Shown piece by piece: positions 32,113 through 41,985 of a DNA stretch of 44,566 bases (positions are counted from its first letter, which is position 1; each line of letters begins with the position of its first letter). Below the pieces are notes generated by a model that worked only from the letters and a program-made list of their open reading frames with translations, did not search any database and was not told the origin of the DNA. The DNA is taken from contig NZ_JASXSI010000033.1 of the NCBI RefSeq assembly GCF_030315685.1, positions 1-44,566 of the forward strand, in the 5' to 3' direction. A program made the translations under genes and the position numbers. This DNA is from Gordonia sp. ABSL11-1. GTDB lineage: Bacteria > Actinomycetota > Actinomycetes > Mycobacteriales > Mycobacteriaceae.

Positions 32113-32436
32113 ACGCCGGCCCAGGTTGTCGTCGGTGATCGTGACTGGCGCCTCCGGCAGGATCTCCCCGAGCCGTTTCTCGACCGACCGCAGCGAGAGT
32201 CCCGCATCGAAGGGGTCCCCACTCCGATTCGGTTGGGGCGTTGAGGACGTCGTCCTCGCAGCCGCGGGAAAGTGTGTCGAATCTGATGATCGCTGGGCTA
32301 TGGGCTAATAACGACCGCAAATTACGCATTCAAGGTACGTGTTAATCAGAGATCAGTCGGTCGACGGAGTCCGATCTGCGCACGATCCAGGATCCGTCAG
32401 GCAAGAGGAAATGGTGGGTTCAGTCCCCTTGTTGCT

Positions 32437-32874
32437 TCAATTCCCTTGTTGCGCTGACAGATCTGCGGCAAACAACGACATGATGCTGCCGTTACACCAC
32501 GCCACATTGCCGAGCATGCGCAGAATGGAGGTTCCTGAATTGTTGCGCGCGTGGAGGTCGGTACCCGACGTCTTCAGTAGCTCGATCATCGGCAGATGAT
32601 CGTCTCCGCGTCGAGCGCCCTTCATGACGGCGATCCACAGCGGAACGTTGCCGTGCTCGTTTCGCGCATTGACGTCAGCGCCCGCCCGGAGCATCGTCTG
32701 CGCAGCATCCAAACGGTTGTCCTGGGCGGCGAAATGCAGCGGAGCCCAGCCCGCGATGTCACGGACGTCGGGATCGGTTCCGGCATCCAGCAGCTCTGCC
32801 ACCCGTACAACATCACCGTCGAGCGCCGCGTAGTGCAACTGATCGCGGCCCATCCGGTCGCGAGTCGGTGCCAT
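32437..32874 (-). CDS. ankyrin-repeat protein
   Basis: 145 residues with about three to four ankyrin repeats: DQLHYAALDGDVVRVAELLD, GWAPLHFAAQDNRLDAAQTM, NEHGNVPLWIAVMKGARR and IELLKTSGTDLHARNNSGTS. The ATG has AAAGGG upstream. Small soluble ankyrin proteins bind other proteins; in bacteria they are frequent as immunity proteins or paired with catalase or toxins. The partner is not evident. No signal peptide. Confidence 0.85.
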   Translation of the reverse strand: MAPTRDRMGRDQLHYAALDGDVVRVAELLDAGTDPDVRDIAGWAPLHFAAQDNRLDAAQTMLRAGADVNARNEHGNVPLWIAVMKGARRGDDHLPMIELLKTSGTDLHARNNSGTSILRMLGNVAWCNGSIMSLFAADLSAQQGN

Positions 32875-32943
32875 GTGATCCCTTTCGAGTGGGTTGTACC
32901 TCGACGTTGCTGTGGCGGCCCAGCGTGTACCGGAGGCGGCTGG

Positions 32944-33423
32944 TCACGACGAGATCGTCCGCTGCGTGAGAACCGTGAAGGCAACACGGGGCGACATCGC
33001 AGCGACACGGAGCCGCCCGAGGAACGAATCTTCAGGCAACACATTGAGATAGGCGAACATCTGGTGTCGAACGACGCGCTGATCGCGGAACGTCCAGATC
33101 TCGGCTCCCCGCTGATTGACCTTGCCGTCGAATCCGCCGGTGTAGGTCAGCGCGACGGTCGTCGCGTCGCTGCAGGCAACGGTGGTACGCACACGTAGGT
33201 GTAGTGCACGCCATAACGTGGTGAGTTCCTCGACCGCGGGCCCGATCTCGTCGATGCCGTGATACCGCGCGACCGATCCGTCGACGATCCACTCCACCGT
33301 CGCATCGGGCGCGTAGAGACCGATCCACTCGTCCGCCAGCGCGTCGTTGCTGATCGTCTCCAACAAGGCGACGAAGGCGTTCGCATCGGGCGTGTGGTGT
33401 CCCGCATCCGGAACCTCAGTCAT
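32944..33423 (-). CDS. SnoaL/NTF2-like protein
   Basis: 159 residues from an ATG with GGGAG six bases upstream. It has the cone-shaped NTF2-like layout: ISNDALADEWIGLYAPDATV, RYHGIDEIGPAVEELTTLWR, then four strands (VRTTVACSDATTVALTYTGG, GAEIWTFRDQRVVRHQMFAY). Such proteins are small isomerases, dehydratases or ligand binders. No catalytic residues can be assigned with certainty. It may share a transcript with the ankyrin gene downstream. Confidence 0.82.
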   Translation of the reverse strand: MTEVPDAGHHTPDANAFVALLETISNDALADEWIGLYAPDATVEWIVDGSVARYHGIDEIGPAVEELTTLWRALHLRVRTTVACSDATTVALTYTGGFDGKVNQRGAEIWTFRDQRVVRHQMFAYLNVLPEDSFLGRLRVAAMSPRVAFTVLTQRTISS

Positions 33424-33548
33424 GAGCACTCCCTCAGCTCGGCGGCGCCGATGATCGACCTCGTTCTGTGACGCATTGTAGAGACCTGACACAGGCCAGA
33501 CCATCCGTCGATCGATCGAACATCGCGGGCTCACCCACAATCCAACTC

Positions 33549-33595
33549 GCAGATGACGGCGAACGTAACCGTGGGCGATACGTTTCGCGTCATCT
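33549..33595 (+). repeat. 47-bp imperfect palindromic repeat, copy B
   Basis: Arms AGATGACGGCGAACGT (33551-33566) and ACGTTTCGCGTCATCT (33580-33595) form an imperfect inverted repeat. It is inverted relative to copy A (16161-16207), with four mismatches in 47. It lies between the 3' end of the PH-like gene and the SnoaL-like gene. Confidence 0.8.
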
Positions 33596-33633
33596 GCTCG
33601 CGCGTCGGCGGGACCACCCGACGCGATCAGTCA

Positions 33634-34131
33634 TCAGCTGAACAAGATCTGGCCGATCTCATTGGCGGCCCGTTGGATTTCAGGCAGCTCGGATCTGGCT
33701 CCGGCGGCCGTGAGACGGCCTCCGCCCGTACTGTGAAAGAAGATCCCCGTGGTGTTGGCGGTCAGGAACATGACGACGGCAATACCCAGGAAGAGCAGTC
33801 CCACAAGAACGCCGAGCGCAGGGCTGTAGGCCCCACCGGCGGCCAATGCCCACAGCGCAACGAACAGCGCGGCCACCCCGTACACGATGCGCCGGGTCGA
33901 TGTGGCGTTGCCGGTCGAGATCTGGCTGACATGCCGGAGCGGAGCCTCGTGCTGGATGTAGCCGTGTCGAATGAATCCGAACAACAGGTGCGGATGATGC
34001 ACGATGACTCGGCGGTCGGTGATCGTGACCGTCGACTTGATGTGAGTGAGGATGAAATGCGGCGTGAACTGTCCCTGGTATCGGATGATCTCACCGGCGA
34101 CGATTCCGGTTGATGGCGCGGCTGCGGTCAT
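33634..34131 (-). CDS. bacterial PH-like membrane protein
   Basis: 165 residues. An N-terminal PH-like beta domain (VAGEIIRYQGQFTPHFILTH, STVTITDRRVIVHHPHLLFG, EAPLRHVSQI) is interrupted by two membrane segments (IVYGVAALFVALWALAAGG; ALGVLVGLLFLGIAVVMFL). It then resumes with NTTGIFFHSTGGGRLTAAGA. This split arrangement is common in small bacterial PH-domain membrane proteins of unknown role. The ATG has GAAAGGAA upstream. Third gene of a likely three-gene unit with the two large membrane proteins upstream. Confidence 0.75.
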   Translation of the reverse strand: MTAAAPSTGIVAGEIIRYQGQFTPHFILTHIKSTVTITDRRVIVHHPHLLFGFIRHGYIQHEAPLRHVSQISTGNATSTRRIVYGVAALFVALWALAAGGAYSPALGVLVGLLFLGIAVVMFLTANTTGIFFHSTGGGRLTAAGARSELPEIQRAANEIGQILFS

Positions 34132-34179
34132 CGGATTCCTTTCTGGTTGTACGGGTTGGTCGACGGAGGCGGTGGGTGG

Positions 34180-35484
34180 TCACGGGAGGTAAGCCGTTGT
34201 TCCCGCCGGCTCAGCGGTCGTGCTGATCAGCTTTCCGAGACAGTGGTCGCGATCGAAACCCTGCTGCGCACACCATGATACGGCATCCTGCGGGGATGGG
34301 AATGTCCGCGAGGTGATGGTTACCCACCACCCTGATGCGCTGAACACCGGCCACTCGTCGCTCCACAGCAACCGCGTACCCGAGAAACGTTGATAGAACG
34401 ACGCGAACTCGTCGAGGATATCCTCATTCGTCCACGTCTTCCCGTCGGCGACGAGGCCGGGTTGCTTGGAACTCAGCTGAGCGACCCACTGATTGTTGCT
34501 GGAGGACAGTATCTCTGACCGATCCGACTCAGCCTGTGCACGCAGCGACTGGGCGACCGTCTGACCGATGTCGGTGCCGGGTGGCAGGTACGTGCGCGAC
34601 GACACCACCGAGGCTGGGGTCGATTCCGCCGGAAGTTGTTGTGCACTGGGGCTTCCCACATCGTGAACGCTGACAGACATGCCCGACACGCCGGTGCCGG
34701 CAACGAGTCCCGGCAACCCGAAGAAACTTCCCGTCGGGTAGATCATGCTGACCTGCCGGCCGGTCGATCCCGCAGGTATGGCAATCGGGTTCGACGACAG
34801 ATCGAAGACTCCCGACGCCAACACCAGCGACGGCGACGACACGACTATCTGGGTCTCCGAGTTCGACAGGACGTCGCCACTGGAGCACGACGCGGTCACC
34901 GCCACTGTGACCGCCAAGCCGGCCGACGTCATCGCCACACCGGTGGGAGTCATCGACGGTGATGTAGCACAAGCAGATACAGTCGTCGACGACGAGTTGT
35001 CCCCAGCCGTGTTCGCCGCGTCCGGCAGTCCCCATCCCCGGAAAGCACCGGACGCAAGCCCCCAGGCTGCCACGCCGACCGCGAGCACCGCGATGGTGCT
35101 CAGTGCGCCGATGACCATCAGCACGCCCGACGACAGGCCTGCCGAATGCGACCCCTCGCCGAGCTGTCGTGACGGTGGCGGCAGAGTCGGCCGCGCCGAA
35201 ACGGTTGTCGGGATAATGGTTGTCGGGGCGAACCCTGGCGGCTCGATGGTCGGTGCTGAGGAAGATCGTGTCGTCGCGGCATGGCGGGTAGTTGGGTCAT
35301 CGACCACGATCGTGGCGGCGGTCGGGGCAGCATCCGGAGAGTCGTCGACACCGACCGTGGGCGTCGTGTGTCGCGCGGTCGCGCTTTGGGTGCCCGACCG
35401 CCACGTCATCCAGTCGAGATCCAGGCTGTGACCGTGCAGTGGAGTATCTGAGCCATCGGTGTCTGAGCCATCGGTGCGCGGCAT
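34180..35484 (-). CDS. single-pass membrane protein with large extracellular domain
   Basis: 434 residues. A Thr/Ser/Pro-rich cytoplasmic stretch of about 115 residues starts with a tandem repeat (DGSDTDGSDT). One membrane helix follows (LMVIGALSTIAVLAVGVAAW, about 121-142), then an extracellular domain of about 290 residues. That domain contains Ser/Thr-rich strands (CATSPSMTPTGVAMTSAGLA) and a C-terminal region with two Cys near the end (AVSWCAQQGFDRDHCLGKLI). No family recognised. The layout (disordered inside, one helix, domain outside) matches the neighbouring DUF6777-type protein and suggests that both work at the cell wall. Confidence 0.7.
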   Translation of the reverse strand: MPRTDGSDTDGSDTPLHGHSLDLDWMTWRSGTQSATARHTTPTVGVDDSPDAAPTAATIVVDDPTTRHAATTRSSSAPTIEPPGFAPTTIIPTTVSARPTLPPPSRQLGEGSHSAGLSSGVLMVIGALSTIAVLAVGVAAWGLASGAFRGWGLPDAANTAGDNSSSTTVSACATSPSMTPTGVAMTSAGLAVTVAVTASCSSGDVLSNSETQIVVSSPSLVLASGVFDLSSNPIAIPAGSTGRQVSMIYPTGSFFGLPGLVAGTGVSGMSVSVHDVGSPSAQQLPAESTPASVVSSRTYLPPGTDIGQTVAQSLRAQAESDRSEILSSSNNQWVAQLSSKQPGLVADGKTWTNEDILDEFASFYQRFSGTRLLWSDEWPVFSASGWWVTITSRTFPSPQDAVSWCAQQGFDRDHCLGKLISTTAEPAGTTAYLP

Positions 35485-35546
35485 CGGCCGTTACCTACTC
35501 GACGATTTCACTGATCGTTGCTCCGCCACGCAAGTGTCGACACCCA

Positions 35547-37163
35547 TCATGAGACCGGCGGTGTCGTGGTCGTCGTCTCCTCGGTGGTCGTCTCCTCGGT
35601 GGTCGCTTCGACGGTCGGCTCCGCTGTGGAGGTCTCGACTTCCGGTGTGGTGGTCTCGACCGTGGGAGTCTCGGTCACCTCCGGCGCGGTCGTCTCGGTG
35701 GTGGTCTCAGCCGGGGTCGGACTGGTTGTCGACGTGGTGGTCTCGGGCAACTCTCGCCACACTGCGCTGGCGACATCCACGTCGGCTGCGGTCCGACCGA
35801 CCGGCGTCAGCGAAATGCTCCACACTCCGTCGGAATCGGTAGCCGAGCGGACGGCGGCGCTCAACAGCGACAAGGCGTACACGCCGCGGTCGACGGAATC
35901 GCTGCACCGCAACGTCAGCGATGCGTCGGTGCTCGGTTCGATCGGGACAGTGCAGGTGACGGTCGTGCCGCCGTCGTCGAAGCTGAGGCTGCCGACCTGC
36001 CCACCGGACCCGGTGAACGCGGTGGGACGCGGACGCTCGGACGGTGCCGCTGCGGAGGTCCCCTCTGAGGTCGATCTCCTCGTCGCGACAGCGGGCGCAG
36101 ATTCTCCGGTGGCACTGCTCATCTGCGGGTTGTCACCGTCGGCAGCCGCACGTTCTTCGACCGCTGCGGCGGCCTGGGTGCTGCCGGCGCCGGCGAGGCC
36201 GTTGCGCTCGGCTTCCTCGTCACTGCCGGCGGCGAACGGGACGTTCAGGTCCGCCGGGGTGGGCAACGGAGCCGTCAACGGCGGCACCCCATCGAGGTCG
36301 AGGACATTGCCGACCTGCCGGGTGAACAGCTGCGCGTTGTCGACGTTGATCAGCGACAGCGCGGCCGCAGCCAAGCTCGCCGCCGGATTCGGCGCGGGCG
36401 CAACGACTGTCGTGTTGTTCACGACCGTGACGTTCTCGGTGTGGTAGGCCACCCGCACGACACGGTTCGTCTGGTAGCCGGGCCAGGTGGTACCGGCGAC
36501 GCGATAACCACCGACCGGTGTCGCTGCCGGCGGCGCGAGAGGGTTGCCGCAGCTGCAGACCGCCCGGGGCACGCCGGCGCCGTCGACCAGGACGGGTGTG
36601 CCGGCCTGCAGCACCGACTGGAACGCGTTCGCGCTGCCGCCGTGGTAGGTGTGATTGGTGACCCAGGTGTCGGCAGTCAACACCACCGGCGTCAACGTAT
36701 TCAGGTAGTAGGGAATGTCGCTCGGATTGATGCCGAACACACTCGCCCACGCACGCGCCGACGACGGGTCATTGGCCAGCGAGTTGCCCAACGCTGCCAC
36801 GTCGCAACTCGCAGTGCCTCCAGCGCCGTACAATCCCTGCTCCGTCCCGTTGACCACGCGCACTCCCCGGTCCTGCGCGCCTCGGGTGGAGGCGAGCTGG
36901 ATACCTTCGGGAAGTGCGCGGTTGGTGAGCGCGACCGATGGCGTGAACGGATCCTGCTGGGTGTCACCGATACCCAGCAGCCGCAGCGCTGGAGTCAACG
37001 GATTCCCGTCGGACTTCACCGTCAGCACGACGATGCTGGCCACAACCAAGGCCAGCACCGCGACGACGGCTCCCAGGATCAAGGTCTTGTTGCGTTTGGC
37101 GCCCGCAGAATCGGGCGCAGTCGGCAGGGTCGGATACGGAGCGGAATTGTCGGGGAAGGTCAT
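35547..37163 (-). CDS. DUF6777-type membrane protein with Thr/Glu-rich tail
   Basis: 538 residues. One membrane helix near residues 27-49 (LILGAVVAVLALVVASIVVL). The large outside region includes VVNGTEQGLYGAGGTASCDV, AWASVFGINPSDIPYYLNTL, TPVVLTADTWVTNHTYHGGS, QSVLQAGTPVLVDGAGVPRA and VCSCGNPLAPP; I associate this pattern with DUF6777. A Cys-rich CSCGNP loop may hold a disulfide. The last about 65 residues are almost only Thr, Glu, Pro, Val and Ser (TETTAPEVTETPTVETTTPE), a probable wall-spanning or glycosylated tail. First of a possible three-gene unit. Family assignment is from memory. Confidence 0.75.
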   Translation of the reverse strand: MTFPDNSAPYPTLPTAPDSAGAKRNKTLILGAVVAVLALVVASIVVLTVKSDGNPLTPALRLLGIGDTQQDPFTPSVALTNRALPEGIQLASTRGAQDRGVRVVNGTEQGLYGAGGTASCDVAALGNSLANDPSSARAWASVFGINPSDIPYYLNTLTPVVLTADTWVTNHTYHGGSANAFQSVLQAGTPVLVDGAGVPRAVCSCGNPLAPPAATPVGGYRVAGTTWPGYQTNRVVRVAYHTENVTVVNNTTVVAPAPNPAASLAAAALSLINVDNAQLFTRQVGNVLDLDGVPPLTAPLPTPADLNVPFAAGSDEEAERNGLAGAGSTQAAAAVEERAAADGDNPQMSSATGESAPAVATRRSTSEGTSAAAPSERPRPTAFTGSGGQVGSLSFDDGGTTVTCTVPIEPSTDASLTLRCSDSVDRGVYALSLLSAAVRSATDSDGVWSISLTPVGRTAADVDVASAVWRELPETTTSTTSPTPAETTTETTAPEVTETPTVETTTPEVETSTAEPTVEATTEETTTEETTTTTPPVS

Positions 37164-37585
37164 CGCTCGACTTTCTTACTGCACGAGTGGACACCGGAAC
37201 ACGATTGGAACAGCAGTCGCCGAAACCGAGTGCGATACCCCAAGATCGCGCTCGTGAGGAAACCGCCTCGACGATGTATGCGCTGATCGAAGCACTCGAT
37301 ATCCAGGCGCACAAGACGGGTCACCGATCAGAGGGCGGATTCATATCTTCGGGTGAATGCAGTGGTGATCCGTTTGTGCCATATTGCGGACGATGCGACA
37401 AATGCCGTAACGGAACGGCCGAATTCGACGATATCTGTGTCCGCGGATCACAACTTTCCGGCGTTCGAAAGCGATTCTCCGCACGGGCGACGGCATCGGC
37501 CACGATCCGCTCCGTACCCTGCGGACTGGTCCGAATTGATGAATCCTCGTCCGGGGCGTCACGCTCGGCGAGAACTCAACGATAG
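37164..37585. other. intergenic region upstream of divergent membrane-protein and hydrolase genes
   Basis: Lower GC than surroundings. A plus-strand open frame contains YCGRCDKCRNGTAEFDDICV, which looks like a zinc site, but its codon third positions are not G/C-biased and it has no ribosome-binding site; I treat it as chance. Promoters for the flanking genes are expected here. Confidence 0.5.
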
Positions 37586-38467
37586 TTGTGCGTGCGCACC
37601 CCAGAGATCCGTCGTCCATCGCTGCGGCTGCTGCGTCGAATCGTCGTCGTCACCCTCGCCGTACTGCTCGCCGCCACCGGCGTCGGTGCGCCTTTCGCGT
37701 CGGCCGACTCAGGGCCGTACTACGTCGCACTCGGCGATTCCCGCGCGACCGCTCCCACCTGGACGTCGGTGCTGTACGACGACAACTGCGGCCGCACTCG
37801 CGACGCCTATCCCGGCAAGGTTGCCGCCGCACTCGGGGTGACCTACCGGTCCGTCGCATGCACCGGTATCACCTCGACTGAACTGCTGCACGGTAAACGT
37901 GTGCTCTGGCGCTACATCCCGCCGCAGGTAGACGCTCTCTCGCGCAGTACCCAACTCGTCACTTTGTCCATCGGCGGTAACGACATCGGCTGGTGGGAGC
38001 TGATCTCGTCATGCTTTTCGCAGATCCCGGGCCGCGACACCCGTTGTCGCGACAGCGGATCGGTGTCTGCGGCGATCAACGCGGCTTTCTCCACACTTCC
38101 GCCGAAAATCGATGCGGTGGTCGCAGAAGTGGAGCGTCGCTCACCCGACGCGACCGTTGTCGTCGTCGGCCACGGTGGGTATTACGGCTCCGTGGGCTGC
38201 AACCCCCAAGCCAACATCTCGCCCGCCGACGCCGGATTCGTCCAGACGTTCTTCACCCGGTTCAACCGCGTTCTACGGGAATCCGCCGACACGTTCGGAG
38301 CACGTTATGTCGACATCGCCGGCCCCGCCGCCGGACACGACGCCTGCTCCGGCAACCGCAGCTGGTTCGAGGGCAACAGCCCACGGTGGCCTACCCAGGT
38401 CCGGCATCCGACACCGCTCGGGTCGTCGAACATGGGCCGACTCATTGTCGAGCAGTTGAGACGGTAG
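37586..38467 (+). CDS. secreted SGNH/GDSL-family hydrolase
   Basis: 293 residues from TTG (37586) or, two codons later, GTG (37592). A signal peptide (basic RRPSLRLLRR, then IVVVTLAVLLAATGVGAPFASA) precedes the mature protein at about residue 40. Catalytic blocks are YVALGDS (nucleophile Ser), SVACTGITSTEL, SIGGNDIGW (Asn oxyanion) and the C-terminal HPTPLG with the catalytic His; the usual second acidic residue is Asp or Glu nearby. GDS is followed by Arg instead of the common Tyr/Phe. Cys residues (DDNCGRTRD, SSCFSQ, TRCRDS) suggest disulfides. Likely lipase or esterase acting outside the cell. Confidence 0.88.
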   Translation: MCVRTPEIRRPSLRLLRRIVVVTLAVLLAATGVGAPFASADSGPYYVALGDSRATAPTWTSVLYDDNCGRTRDAYPGKVAAALGVTYRSVACTGITSTELLHGKRVLWRYIPPQVDALSRSTQLVTLSIGGNDIGWWELISSCFSQIPGRDTRCRDSGSVSAAINAAFSTLPPKIDAVVAEVERRSPDATVVVVGHGGYYGSVGCNPQANISPADAGFVQTFFTRFNRVLRESADTFGARYVDIAGPAAGHDACSGNRSWFEGNSPRWPTQVRHPTPLGSSNMGRLIVEQLRR

Positions 38468-38574
38468 CGGCGATGAAGCCAGGCACGTCCGAAATGTTGC
38501 GCTGGCGCCCAGGCCTCGAACTCCGGGTCGAGAACAGGACGGATCGGGGTGTGCCACCGAACGGGCCCACCCGA

Positions 38575-39996
<1,422 letters not shown>

Positions 39997-40329
39997 CGGC
40001 CAAGTCTCGGGTCGCCAAGCCGCGAAATGGTTCCACTCTCGTTTCGCGAAGGTAAAGATCGACGAGAGTTCTGAGTGAGTTCGGAAATATATTTCGCGCC
40101 GACTTGCCGAACAGCGCCAACACTGAGCTGATCATTCGCAAGAAGGAACTGGCTCTACCCTCGATGTTTCGCGGGGTGACGCTCGCCGCGTGAGTTGGTC
40201 CGGGTGGTTGGTCTGAGGACCGGATTCCGGACCGAGGCCGTGAGTGTGTGGCCGAGCGTCGGTGGGCGTCGGGGTTCACGGCCCCGAAGTGCGTTGTCCT
40301 TTCAGTCGTGGGTCAGGCTGGCCGGAGGA
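39997..40329. other. intergenic stretch between dctA and the IS1380 remnant
   Basis: No gene. The dctA promoter should lie here; an AT-richer stretch (ggaaatatatttcgcgcc) is at about 40083-40100. From 40198 it holds a repeat shared with 44021-44090, which is probably the terminal part of the insertion element. Confidence 0.5.
40198..40265. repeat. about 70-bp direct repeat, copy 1
   Basis: Bases 40218-40265 match 44043-44090 at 41 of 48 positions, including the shared run ccgaggccgtga and the shared end tgtggccgagcgtcggtgg. The preceding 20-22 bases are also similar with a 2-base gap. Same orientation; offset 3825 bases. It flanks the IS1380/intron block on its left. Confidence 0.75.
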
Positions 40330-41799
40330 TCAGCCGGGGTTGGGAAGTGCTGCGAGTCGGGCGATCCCGTCGAGCAGCAACTGGAGGTGGGGTGCGGTGG
40401 CGGCGAGTTTGAGTCGGGCCCGCCTGGCGTGGCGAGTGAGTCGGGCAGCGATCGAAAAGACTTGTAGTCGTAGCCTTTGGGTTCCCACTGTCGGGCGGGG
40501 GTGGTGTCGAAGGCGAGTATCTGGGTCCAGGCGATCAACTCACACGCCAACGCGATGATGGCACACCAGATACGGTTCTGATCGAACCCGTGCAGGGGAA
40601 GGTTCGTCAATCCGCAGTCTTTGGCGGTGCGGATGCGGTCCTCGCAACGCGCACGCCGGCGATGGCGCAGTTCGAGCTCGGCCAGCTGGCCGCGGGGTGT
40701 GTTGGTAGCGAACGCGGTCAGCCGCATCCCGTCGGAGTCGGTGAACCGCAACTGCGCCCCCGGATGCGGTTTCTCTTTCCGCACGATCACCCGCATGCCC
40801 TCGGGCCAGCCCGAAAGGTCCGGCATGCCCGTCAGTTCCACGACCCACGCCCCGTCACGTTCGACCCCGTCGGCGTCGTAGGCCGGGGTCCACGCCTCGG
40901 GTAGTAGTCGGTCGACGATCTCGGCGATGGCCTCGGTGAGTCCGAATCCGACCGAGTAGGCCAGCCGCCGTCTGGTCAGATAGTCGAGGAAGTCGTGGGT
41001 GCCGCCGGCCGAATCGGTACGGATCAACACGGCTTTCCCGACCCGATAACCATCGATGCCGGGTACTTGGGCCAGGGCCTGCTCGACGACGGTGATGTGA
41101 TCGGCGGCGGTGTTCGACCCGGCGTTGCCGGGCCGTAGCTGGATTGCAAGTGGTTCACCGGTGCCGGCGGCTTGGTGATCGACGAATGCGCACAGCGGGT
41201 GAAACCCGAAGCCCTTCTTCCAGTTTGGCGTCGCCTGCTCTTTGTCGGAGTGTGCGGTCACCAAGGTGGCGTCGAGATCGATGATCAACGGATGCCGCAT
41301 CACGGTCGTGATTCGGCGCGCTGTCACCCGCGCGCTGCCAGCACTGCGCACGAGCGGCCGCCCGCGCGATGTTGATCGCCGACAAGGCTGCAGGTGCATC
41401 GGCGGCCAGCGTGGAGATCAGCCGCGACACCGTCGGATCTGAGGCGACCGGCCCGAACACCGCCGGATCGGCACACACCTGGTTGATATCAGCCAAACAA
41501 TCGCCGCCCAGGGCGACCGAGATGGCGAGGTCGAGCAGGATCTTGCCCGGATCGTGAGTGGCCAGCGGCCTGCGCCACGGCGCCAACACCGTCGACAATC
41601 CGCTGATCAGACCGGTTTTCTCGGCGCACCGCAGCAGGACCGTCGCCCCGGCGTGCGACACCACCCCGGTTCCGGAGCCATCTGCAGACAACCACGGGTA
41701 GGGCGACGTAGACTTGCTCACCAGATTGGTGCTCCTCGACCATGAGAAATTCGGACCTTCGCAAGTCGAATTATCCCAGGTCAGAGCACCAATCTTCAT
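40330..41799 (-). pseudogene. IS1380-family transposase, two frameshifts
   Basis: The N-terminal part from the ATG at 41799 contains SHAGATVLLRCAEKTGLISG, GKILLDLAISVALGGDCLAD and DPTVSRLISTLAADAP, typical of IS1380 DDE transposases. Near 41290 the frame changes and continues LIIDLDATLVTAHSDKEQAT (first catalytic Asp), LRPGNAGSNTAADHI, VLIRTDSAGGTHDFLDYL (second Asp) and CEDRIRTAKDCGLTNLPLHG. Near 40460 it changes again. The true C-terminus (FSIAARLTRHARRARLKLAA, ending LPNPG) is in the third frame, stopping at 40330-40332. An intact enzyme would have about 490 residues. With two breaks it should be inactive. Sequencing errors would be an alternative. Confidence 0.85.
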
Positions 41800-41952
41800 T
41801 TGCGACACGGAATCAGCGTGTAGGGTCGGGGACTGGCGCGGTGGCAATGCTTGATGGTAGGTCGTGAAGCCACGTGAACCCGAGGGTTTCCCCTCTGGTT
41901 GTTCTTCTTCACGTCCGTGATCAAGGTGCTCCGTTTCCAGTCCCCGCCCGTC

Positions 41953-41985
41953 GAACCGTGCGTGCGGTTCTCCCGCACACGGCTC
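41953..41985 (-). ncRNA. group II intron domain V
   Basis: On the minus strand the 33 bases begin GAGCCGTGTGCGG, have a GAGA loop, and end CCGCACGCACGGTTC. The stem GCCGTGTGCGG/CCGCACGCACGGT pairs almost fully, and the catalytic triad AGC is present at positions 2-4. This matches the highly conserved domain V of bacterial group II introns. Confidence 0.85.

Noticed and set aside
37274..37585. Small plus-strand ORF with a CxxCxxC-like pattern
   Set aside because: No ribosome-binding site, low G/C at third codon positions compared with real genes here, and it lies in a promoter region between divergent genes.
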